Part shown: piece by piece, positions 7,359 through 12,289 of the stretch | How the letters are laid out: every line of letters begins with the position of its first letter | How positions within the stretch are numbered: position 1 is the stretch's first letter | Notes under the pieces: generated by a model | The model's input: only the letters and a program-made list of their open reading frames with translations | Told to the model about the DNA's origin: nothing | Database searches by the model: none | Assembly: GCA_963638355.1 (NCBI GenBank) | Contig: CAVHRT010000044.1 | Coordinates: forward strand, 1-13,246 | Reading direction: 5' to 3' | Origin: W0P28-013 sp963638355 | GTDB taxonomy: Bacteria > Bacteroidota > Bacteroidia > Bacteroidales > Paludibacteraceae | DNA: 13,246 nucleotides | Position numbers and translations under genes: made by a program

Positions 7359-9503
7359 ATGAAAAAATACCCACTAATACTCATCGCCACCTTGTGCGCT
7401 ACGGCTGTGGCTGCGCAAGACGAGGCCGATTATGTCTTTGGCTCGGAACCGATCGATAGCGCATCGGTGGTTGCTGATACGCTTGCCATCGACCCATTTG
7501 CCGAAGCCATCGCTGCCGATGTGGCGGCCGACAGCATTCAGGTAGAACCCGAAGAGACCGACACGCTCGCACTGCTGGCGCTCGATGTTGATTCGCTCTA
7601 TCTCGACGATGAAGCCGACATCGATACTGTTCGCCGCAAACCCGAAATTCACCCGTTGCGCAAAGGCTCGTACTTTCAGTTTGGCTTTGGCGCTGGTGTG
7701 AGCGATCTGCTCTACGAGGTGGAGGCTGGCTCGCAATATGTGCTGCCGTCGCTCACGGCGAACATCGGCTACACCTATTTCTTCATTCCCTGCATGGGTA
7801 TCGGAACGGGTGTGCATTTCAGTCACTACGGTTCTGTGGCAAAACTCACGGGCGAATATGGCAAAAAAATCGATGCGTGGAACGACGTTTCCGACACCGA
7901 TGGCGACACCTACAACCATCGCACGCGCATGCAAAATTGGAAAGAACGCCAAGTTATCTACATGCTTGAAATTCCGCTGGCTCTGCATTTTCAGCAGAAC
8001 TGGGGACACCGCACGGGACTCTATGCGCAGTTGGGCGCAAAATTCGGTCTGCCAGTCTATTCCGACTACAAAGTGATGAGCGGTTCAATGCGCCATGTGG
8101 GTGAATATCCGCAGTACGATTGGAAAATTTTTGGCATAAACGAGACGGCTCACGGTTTTGGCCTCGAAGAAAGTGCTGGACAAAATGGTTCAGTGACAGG
8201 CTTGCCAACTACCAAAAATAAACAATTCCGCTACAATGTCTCGGCATTTTTCGAGATTGGCGCGCTGGTTCAACTCAGCAATCGCCTCGATCTGTTTATC
8301 GGTGCCTATTTCAATTACGGCTTCACCGATATCGATCCGTATGGCGGCACCATTCAGCCTAACAAATCGAATGAAAAACAGGATATTGGCTTCAAAAATG
8401 ACGACCATCCATTCATGAACAATTATGAAGGTTTGATTGCTACCAAACAGTTGAAGGGTGTTGGCATTAAAAATGGCATCAATGCGGCTTCGGCGGGCAT
8501 CAAAATCGGTTTGAATCTGTTTGCTGGGCGCACGCAACCCAAGGAGAAAAAGGAGCGCGAAAAGAAGCCGCGCAAGAGTCAAGAACCGCAAATCATCTAT
8601 GTCTACGATACCATTCGCATTCAGGATACCATTGTGGTGGCCGATACCATTGTGCTGAGCGACACCATCACGCTGCGCGACACGCTGCAAGTGCCTACGG
8701 TGGTCGAAAAAGTGGTGGTCGAAACGCGTCACGACACCATCGCTCAAGCGGTTGCCAAACTCGATGAGGAGTTGCGCAAGTCGGTCATCTTCTTCGATTT
8801 CGATAAATACGATCCTAAACTGCAGCCTGCCGACATTCTCGACAAGGTGGCGGCCGTGCTTGTGCAGCATCGCGACATGGGCATTGAGGTGAACGGTCAC
8901 GCTTGTAAGACGGGTTCCGACGAATATAACCAGCAACTGTCGATGAAGCGCGCGCGCGCCGTGGCTAATATGCTGCGTGCCAAAGGCGTGAAGGATTCGC
9001 AGATGAAAGTGCAGTCGTTCGGCTCTACCAAGCCGTTCCGCTACAACGATTTTGAGCATCAGAAATCGAAAGATCGCCGCGTGGAGATTATTCCTGTGGG
9101 CTATGTCGACCAAGAGACGCAGCAGCAGCATGCCGCCGAGGCCAAGGAGGCGAGCCAGACCGACAAAGGCGTGGTGAACAAGACTACGCGCGAGATTCCG
9201 CTGGTCGAGATCGATGGCAAAATGGTGCCGATTTTCTTGAAATACACCGAATTCATTGGCGAGGTAACCATGAAACGTGGTATGTATCTGGCGCAACTTT
9301 CGCGCAAATGGTACGGCGGCGAGCAGGCCTTCTGGGTCTACATCTACGAGGCTAATATGTTCCAAATTCAGGATCCGAGCGACATCGAGCCGGGCACTAT
9401 TCTGATGATTCCTAAACTCGATCCATCGGTTGGTAACCCCAACGATCCCGAGTGCATTCGCAAGGCTAATGAGCTGAAAGAGAAATATCTGCTCAACAAA
9501 TAG
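7359..9503 (+). CDS. Outer-membrane beta-barrel protein with OmpA-like and LysM-like C-terminal domains
   Basis: This 714-residue envelope protein has a signal peptide (1-19, AVAA|QDE), an acidic Ala/Asp/Glu-rich segment (about 20-100) and an outer-membrane beta-barrel-like region (about 105-395, alternating aromatic/Gly strands, starting FQFGFGAG). A lysine-rich stretch and a linker with repeated DTI (DTIRIQDTIVVADTI) lead to an OmpA C-terminal domain (about 475-580, FFDFDKYDP, LSMKRARAV, DRRVEII) and a LysM-like tail (about 640-687, RGMYLAQLSRKWYGG to GTILMIPKL). OmpA domains bind peptidoglycan, as LysM domains often do, so the protein probably ties the outer membrane to the wall. The Asp usual in the GHTD motif is Cys516 here (GHAC), while the Arg 15 residues later (R531) is kept. 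Its position 74 bases behind the T9SS-secreted protein suggests co-expression, but a direct partnership is inference. Confidence 0.9.
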   Translation: MKKYPLILIATLCATAVAAQDEADYVFGSEPIDSASVVADTLAIDPFAEAIAADVAADSIQVEPEETDTLALLALDVDSLYLDDEADIDTVRRKPEIHPLRKGSYFQFGFGAGVSDLLYEVEAGSQYVLPSLTANIGYTYFFIPCMGIGTGVHFSHYGSVAKLTGEYGKKIDAWNDVSDTDGDTYNHRTRMQNWKERQVIYMLEIPLALHFQQNWGHRTGLYAQLGAKFGLPVYSDYKVMSGSMRHVGEYPQYDWKIFGINETAHGFGLEESAGQNGSVTGLPTTKNKQFRYNVSAFFEIGALVQLSNRLDLFIGAYFNYGFTDIDPYGGTIQPNKSNEKQDIGFKNDDHPFMNNYEGLIATKQLKGVGIKNGINAASAGIKIGLNLFAGRTQPKEKKEREKKPRKSQEPQIIYVYDTIRIQDTIVVADTIVLSDTITLRDTLQVPTVVEKVVVETRHDTIAQAVAKLDEELRKSVIFFDFDKYDPKLQPADILDKVAAVLVQHRDMGIEVNGHACKTGSDEYNQQLSMKRARAVANMLRAKGVKDSQMKVQSFGSTKPFRYNDFEHQKSKDRRVEIIPVGYVDQETQQQHAAEAKEASQTDKGVVNKTTREIPLVEIDGKMVPIFLKYTEFIGEVTMKRGMYLAQLSRKWYGGEQAFWVYIYEANMFQIQDPSDIEPGTILMIPKLDPSVGNPNDPECIRKANELKEKYLLNK

Positions 9504-9524
9504 TCAGCGTAAATTCAAAAGTGG

Positions 9525-9554
9525 GGGCGTGACATTAGTCGCGCCCTTTTTTTT
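9525..9554 (+). terminator. Intrinsic terminator after the OmpA-like gene
   Basis: Stem GGGCGTGAC (9525-9533) with GTCGCGCCC (9538-9546), one T-G pair, loop ATTA, followed by eight T. It lies 21 bases after the stop codon. Confidence 0.92.
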
Positions 9555-9571
9555 GAGTGCGGAATACAAAA

Positions 9572-9587
9572 TTGCGTATTTACGCAA
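9572..9587. repeat. Short perfect palindrome between terminator and tRNA promoter
   Basis: TTGCGTATTTACGCAA is a 7-bp inverted repeat with a TT centre, 18 bases after the terminator and 34 bases before the -33 box of the tRNA promoter. Such symmetry could be a dimeric regulator site, but there is no further evidence. Confidence 0.3.
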
Positions 9588-9621
9588 AAAATTCTTCTGC
9601 GCGAATTATTTCGATGGAAAT

Positions 9622-9652
9622 TTTGCCAAATGCGAAAAAAATTGTACCTTTG
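9622..9652 (+). promoter_or_regulatory. Bacteroidota-type promoter of the CAT tRNA gene
   Basis: TTTG (9622-9625), 19 bases, then TACCTTTG (9645-9652). Transcription should begin near 9658, about 33 bases before the mature tRNA 5' end. Confidence 0.78.
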
Positions 9653-9690
9653 CAGCGATTTTTCGAGGAGGTCGCTCCGCAACGAAAATC

Positions 9691-9764
9691 GGGCCTATAG
9701 CTCAGTCGGTTAGAGCATCGGACTCATAACCCGCAGGTCCTTGGTTCAAGTCCAAGTGGGCCCA
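9691..9764 (+). tRNA. tRNA with CAT anticodon, probably Ile2 (lysidine type) or elongator Met
   Basis: The 74-base cloverleaf has acceptor GGGCCTA/TGGGCCC, D stem GCTC/GAGC, loop CTCATAA with anticodon CAT at 34-36, T arm CTTGG-TTCAAGT-CCAAG and discriminator A73; CCA is not encoded. CAT can mean initiator Met, elongator Met or Ile2. The acceptor pairs C4-G69 and C5-G68 are those known to favour the lysidine enzyme TilS in E. coli, and the T arm resembles Ile tRNAs, so Ile2 is my first choice, unproven. The anticodon stem is imperfect: 31-39 is A-C and 27-43 is T-C, leaving three Watson-Crick pairs. Confidence 0.93.
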
Positions 9765-9772
9765 CTGCAAAC

Positions 9773-9812
9773 GAAAATCGGGAAGCATCGCACGATGTTC
9801 CCCGATTTTTTT
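9773..9812 (+). terminator. Intrinsic terminator after the CAT tRNA, possibly bidirectional
   Basis: A long hairpin pairs AAAATCGGGAAGCAT (from 9774) with ATGTTCCCCGATTTT, with a single A-C mismatch and a small loop, and ends in a run of seven T. It starts nine bases after the tRNA. On the other strand it also ends in TTTT and lies just past the stop of the minus-strand lipoprotein gene, so it may serve both. Confidence 0.9.
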
Positions 9813-9827
9813 GTGTCTGCGCTGTGG

Positions 9828-10550
9828 CTATTTCAGCAACTCCACCGTGTAGTCAGCAAGGCAGCCGCCAGTGAAATAGTTGTTGTACGGCTCGGGAAAA
9901 TCGACATTGTGACCAGTGCCTGTAATGCGCGCCTTCTGGTCATTCCAGCGATATTCTTCAGGCAGATTTTGCAACATGTAGCGTTTTTGCTCGCCATCGG
10001 AATTTTCGAAATACCACACCGAATAAATCTTGTAGTAGTGCAGCATGCCAGTCACGCTATCGAGTCTGATGGCGGGATCTTCGGCATCGCATGGGCAGAG
10101 TCCGCGCATGGTGGCAAAGCGTTTGGGCGTGATTTCGAAGGTGTAGGTAGTGTAGTCGATGTTGCAGCCCGAGGTGTGGTACGCGTCGTAATAATCCTCG
10201 TATTTCAGCGGCTTATAGGCGGTGCCGCAAGTTACCGATTTTTCGCCCGTAACTTTATCTGCAAAAATTACTGAATCGATTTTGCCAAGATCGCATGCCC
10301 AGTATTCGGCAAATGGTGAGCCGTGGTTTTCTAGGTCGTCGCTCGAGGCGTATTCCATGCTGCAGATGAGCGCACTTTCGCCACTTTCGAGCGTAAACGA
10401 CCATGTGGCGGTGGGCATGTAGATGGTCGCTTCTATGGCGTTCGATAGGCTGTTTGTCCAGTAGACTTCCACATTTTGTTTGCGGTCGTGGCAGCCAGCG
10501 AACAGCAGTGTGACGAGCGGCAGGAACGAGAGGAGGGCTAGTTTTTTCAT
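9828..10550 (-). CDS. Lipoprotein of unknown function
   Basis: This 240-residue protein has a typical lipoprotein signal (MKK, hydrophobic core, FAGC with the lipidated cysteine at C20). The mature chain has seven further cysteines, including the LCPCDAED cluster, and many Tyr and Trp residues. I recognise no family. The stretch just after the lipobox (VEVYWTN..., then W-S-F-T about 25 residues later) faintly resembles the DVYT...W region of the two lipoproteins at 125-1167; this is too weak to claim homology without a profile search. The gene is 134 bases downstream of the methyltransferase gene, with no recognisable promoter between them, and its leader carries copy 2 of the 35-base stem-loop element 28 bases before the ATG. 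It converges on the tRNA terminator. Confidence 0.85.
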   Translation of the reverse strand: MKKLALLSFLPLVTLLFAGCHDRKQNVEVYWTNSLSNAIEATIYMPTATWSFTLESGESALICSMEYASSDDLENHGSPFAEYWACDLGKIDSVIFADKVTGEKSVTCGTAYKPLKYEDYYDAYHTSGCNIDYTTYTFEITPKRFATMRGLCPCDAEDPAIRLDSVTGMLHYYKIYSVWYFENSDGEQKRYMLQNLPEEYRWNDQKARITGTGHNVDFPEPYNNYFTGGCLADYTVELLK

Positions 10551-10578
10551 GGTTTTTGTCTTGAAGTGGTTTATCTAT

Positions 10579-10613
10579 GGGCAGATTCCACGCAATGAAT
10601 TGCGTAGTTATTG
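10579..10613 (-). repeat. 35-base stem-loop leader element, copy 2 (before the minus-strand lipoprotein gene)
   Basis: Read on the minus strand the core is CTACGCAATTCATTGCGTGG, flanked by CAATAA and AATCTGCCC as in copy 1. Against copy 1 there are three changes: C to T in the stem (C-G becomes T-G, still paired), T to C in the loop, and G to C in the 3' flank. The element is in sense orientation to the lipoprotein gene and ends 28 bases before its start codon. Confidence 0.7.
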
Positions 10614-10629
10614 GCGCGTTATTTGTCCT

Positions 10630-10706
10630 TACTCCTTTGTCTTTACTCTTTATTCTTTATTCTTTACTCTTTATTCTTTGCTCTTTATTCTTTGCTCTTT
10701 ACTCCC
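10630..10706. repeat. Eleven-unit 7-bp tandem repeat overlapping the methyltransferase 3' end
   Basis: Eleven consecutive heptamers of the form TNNTCTT fill this stretch, most reading TATTCTT, TACTCTT or TGCTCTT; the first, second and last are degenerate. Strand asymmetry is strong, with almost only pyrimidines plus scattered A/G on the plus strand. The last units encode the final residues and the stop codon of the RNA methyltransferase on the minus strand (VKSKE-stop). Confidence 0.8.
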
Positions 10707-11230
10707 AACCTATTCGCCATCTCGTAGATCACAATTCCTGCGGTGACGCTCACGTTCAGCGAGTGTTTGGTGCCGTATTGTGGTAGTTCGAGGCAGGCAT
10801 CGCAGCGATCGATTACGCTTTGTTGAACGCCTTTTACCTCGTTGCCAAGCACTACGGCAATTTTTTCGCCTTTCGTTGGTGTAATCTGCTCGAAACCGAT
10901 GCTCCCTTCGGCTTGTTCTATGGCCAAGACGGTGAATCCATCGCGTTTTAGCGCGTCGACGGCTTCGTTGGCATCGGCAAAATAGTGCCAATCGACTGTG
11001 AATTCAGCCCCAAGAGCGGTTTTGTGAATTTCGGGTTGTGGCGGCGTGGCGGTGATGCCGCAAAGCACCACTTGCTGCACGCGGTAGGCGTCGGCTGTGC
11101 GGAACACGGAGCCGACATTGTGCAGGCTGCGTACATCGTCGAGCACGACTACGAGCGGAATTTTGTCGGCCGCCGCAAACTCTTCGGGCGACAGACGCAA
11201 AATCTCTTCGGTGTGCAGTTTGCGTGGCAA
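10685..11230 (-). CDS. SpoU/TrmH-family RNA 2'-O-methyltransferase
   Basis: This 181-residue protein belongs to the SPOUT superfamily and would transfer a methyl group from S-adenosylmethionine to a ribose 2'-OH in tRNA or rRNA; the target is unknown. All three family motifs are present: motif 1 N38-VGSVFRTADA with catalytic-type Arg44, motif 2 VLGNEVKGV (about 127-135) and motif 3 GTKHSLNVSVTAG (153 on), which forms the knotted cofactor site. Length fits the short, single-domain members. No ATG exists in frame between the upstream stop (11306-11308) and motif 1; the only sensible start is TTG at 11230, giving PRKLHTEEI, which resembles the usual N-terminus of relatives. The C-terminal five residues come from the heptamer tract. 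The gene follows tRNA-Arg on the same strand (115-base gap) and may be read from its promoter. Confidence 0.9.
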   Translation of the reverse strand: MPRKLHTEEILRLSPEEFAAADKIPLVVVLDDVRSLHNVGSVFRTADAYRVQQVVLCGITATPPQPEIHKTALGAEFTVDWHYFADANEAVDALKRDGFTVLAIEQAEGSIGFEQITPTKGEKIAVVLGNEVKGVQQSVIDRCDACLELPQYGTKHSLNVSVTAGIVIYEMANRLGVKSKE

Positions 11231-11239
11231 AATTACAAA

Positions 11240-11267
11240 AGTGTGAAAGTGAAAAGTAAAAAGTAAT
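11240..11267. repeat. Four-unit 7-bp repeat just upstream of the methyltransferase gene
   Basis: The heptamers AGTGTGA, AAGTGAA, AAGTAAA and AAGTAAT follow each other without gaps. The tract sits immediately in front of the TTG start on the minus strand, where it reads as TTYACTT units. Confidence 0.5.
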
Positions 11268-11307
11268 GAAGTCCGATAAGCCGCAGTCCGCTGAATTTCA
11301 CGGACTT

Positions 11308-11338
11308 ATTATTCATTCTTCATTTTTTATTCTTAATT
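11308..11338. repeat. Degenerate 7-bp repeat between tRNA-Arg and the methyltransferase gene
   Basis: Heptamers ATTATTC, ATTCTTC, ATTTTTT and ATTCTTA plus a partial unit run from 11308. Together with AAGTCCG (11269-11275) and its complement CGGACTT (11301-11307), this fills the gap between the tRNA and the methyltransferase gene. No typical terminator is seen there on the minus strand. Confidence 0.4.
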
Positions 11339-11345
11339 GGAATAG

Positions 11346-11417
11346 TAGCCCTGCCGGGAATCGAACCCGGATCTAAAGTTTAGGAAACTCGTATTCTATC
11401 CATTGAACTACAAGGCC
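11346..11417 (-). tRNA. tRNA-Arg (CCT anticodon)
   Basis: On the minus strand the 72-base cloverleaf begins GGCCTTG and ends CAGGGCT plus discriminator A (G-T at 1-72). The D stem is GTTC/GAAT, the anticodon loop TTCCTAA with CCT, and the T arm CCGGG-TTCGATT-CCCGG. CCA is not encoded. The tRNA reads AGG codons. In the anticodon stem, 28-42 is G-T and 27-43 is C-T. It lies between recO and the methyltransferase gene, all in the same direction. Confidence 0.95.
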
Positions 11418-11428
11418 GTGTATTAGTT

Positions 11429-11455
11429 TGAAAGTTCGTAAAGTTTGTAAAGTTG
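11429..11455. repeat. Three 9-bp repeats in the tRNA-Arg leader
   Basis: TGAAAGTTC, GTAAAGTTT and GTAAAGTTG follow each other on the plus strand. They fall between the predicted tRNA-Arg transcription start and the mature tRNA, so they would be transcribed and removed with the leader. Role unknown. Confidence 0.45.
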
Positions 11456-11478
11456 GGGGCTGTGGTTGATTTTCGCTG

Positions 11479-11510
11479 CAAAATTAGCGTTTTTTTGCCG
11501 TTTGAGCAAA
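11479..11510 (-). promoter_or_regulatory. Bacteroidota-type promoter of tRNA-Arg
   Basis: On the minus strand TTTG (11510-11507), 20 bases, then TAATTTTG (11486-11479). The -33 box directly abuts the recO stop codon. Transcription should start near 11472, about 55 bases before the tRNA. With no clear terminator after the tRNA, it could also serve the methyltransferase and lipoprotein genes. Confidence 0.7.
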
Positions 11511-12227
11511 TTAGGAGTAGAGTTGTTTTAGCACATCGAGCGATTTGAGTGTGCCAAAATCGGGCAAGTGCAGCCGATAATAGTCGATGATGCGCTGCAA
11601 AATGTCGTTGCGCTGCGTGCGTGTGAGTGCGAAAAGATGCATGTTGGCGTAGTCCATGCGCATCAGTTGCACAAAAACGAGCGTTTCGTCCGCCGTGAGC
11701 GTGTTTTCGTTAATTTTTTCGTGTACGAATAGGCTGTTTGATAAATCGAACATTGCCCCTTCGCAAAAATCGCTTAGGTTTGGGAAGAATCCGAAAAAGT
11801 AGGTGAGTTTTATCAAGAAAACGAGGTGAAAATTGGCGATTCCGCGTTCTGTGGCGTTGAAAATGACGATGGAATTGCGTACAAAATCGAACATCTGGTC
11901 ATCGGGCATGGCGGGCTGCAGCGTGTGACAGAGAAATTCGCAGAGAAAAAACGCCACGCCATTTTTTATCGGGTCGGTTGTGATGTTGTCGGTTGGTTGG
12001 TCGCAGTTGCATTCGCGAATGTACTGAAATTGGCGGTTGGGGCGCACATCCATCACCACATCGACGAGCGAAAAGGGTTGCATCAGCACGGCTGGCAAAG
12101 TGCTACGGCGTCCGCTCCCTTTCACCATGCACGACACAAGTCCGCTGCTGCGCGTGAACATGCGCACCACATGACTGCTCTCGCCGTAGCGAAATGCCTG
12201 TAACACAATGGCTTGCGTTTTTTGCAT
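11511..12227 (-). CDS. recO: DNA recombination/repair protein RecO
   Basis: This 238-residue protein matches RecO in length and layout. The N-terminus MQKTQAIVLQAFRYGESSHVVRMFT is the typical start of the OB-fold (about 1-80), with the G-L-V-S-C-M-V-KGSGR strand, followed by an alpha-helical C-terminal half. RecO binds SSB-coated single-stranded DNA and, with RecR, helps load RecA in gap repair. The four-cysteine zinc site found in some RecO proteins is not visible; only one Cys (SDFCEG) lies in the corresponding region. The ATG at 12227 is chosen because upstream in-frame sequence overlaps dprA and does not resemble RecO. The gene is 62 bases downstream of dprA on the same strand with no promoter seen between them, so co-transcription is likely. 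Confidence 0.93.
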   Translation of the reverse strand: MQKTQAIVLQAFRYGESSHVVRMFTRSSGLVSCMVKGSGRRSTLPAVLMQPFSLVDVVMDVRPNRQFQYIRECNCDQPTDNITTDPIKNGVAFFLCEFLCHTLQPAMPDDQMFDFVRNSIVIFNATERGIANFHLVFLIKLTYFFGFFPNLSDFCEGAMFDLSNSLFVHEKINENTLTADETLVFVQLMRMDYANMHLFALTRTQRNDILQRIIDYYRLHLPDFGTLKSLDVLKQLYS

Positions 12228-12262
12228 GAGAGAAAAATTAAATTGTTGGCATCCGTGATTTT

Positions 12263-12289
12263 CCCCTCTTTGAGGGGGCGAAGGGGGAG
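12263..12289. repeat. C/G-rich palindromic element between dprA and recO
   Basis: CCCCTC (12263-12268), a TTT spacer and GAGGGG (12272-12277) form a perfect inverted repeat, followed by GCGAAGGGGGAG. It begins directly after the dprA stop codon as read on the minus strand. The composition is sharply unlike its surroundings and resembles the C-rich intergenic repeats common in Bacteroidota genomes. There is no T-run long enough for a good terminator. Confidence 0.5.

Noticed and set aside
8190..9365. 391-residue antisense open frame within the OmpA-like gene
   Set aside because: It is opposite clear OmpA and LysM-like coding sequence; no independent coding evidence.
9529..9729. Short open frame across terminator, promoter and tRNA
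   Set aside because: Its sequence is made of RNA-gene and regulatory DNA; the tail (IGPIAQSVRASDS) is translated tRNA.
9679..9782. Integrated element with attL/attR at the tRNA
   Set aside because: The direct repeats are only 89 bases apart with nothing but the tRNA between them, and there is no integrase gene. Retained as a curiosity, not as an attachment site.
9741..10274. 177-residue open frame overlapping the tRNA end and opposite the minus-strand lipoprotein
   Set aside because: It starts inside the tRNA, reads through its terminator and is antisense to a protein with a convincing lipoprotein signal.
10630..10706. CRISPR array
   Set aside because: The period is 7 bp with no spacers, and there are no cas genes in the window.
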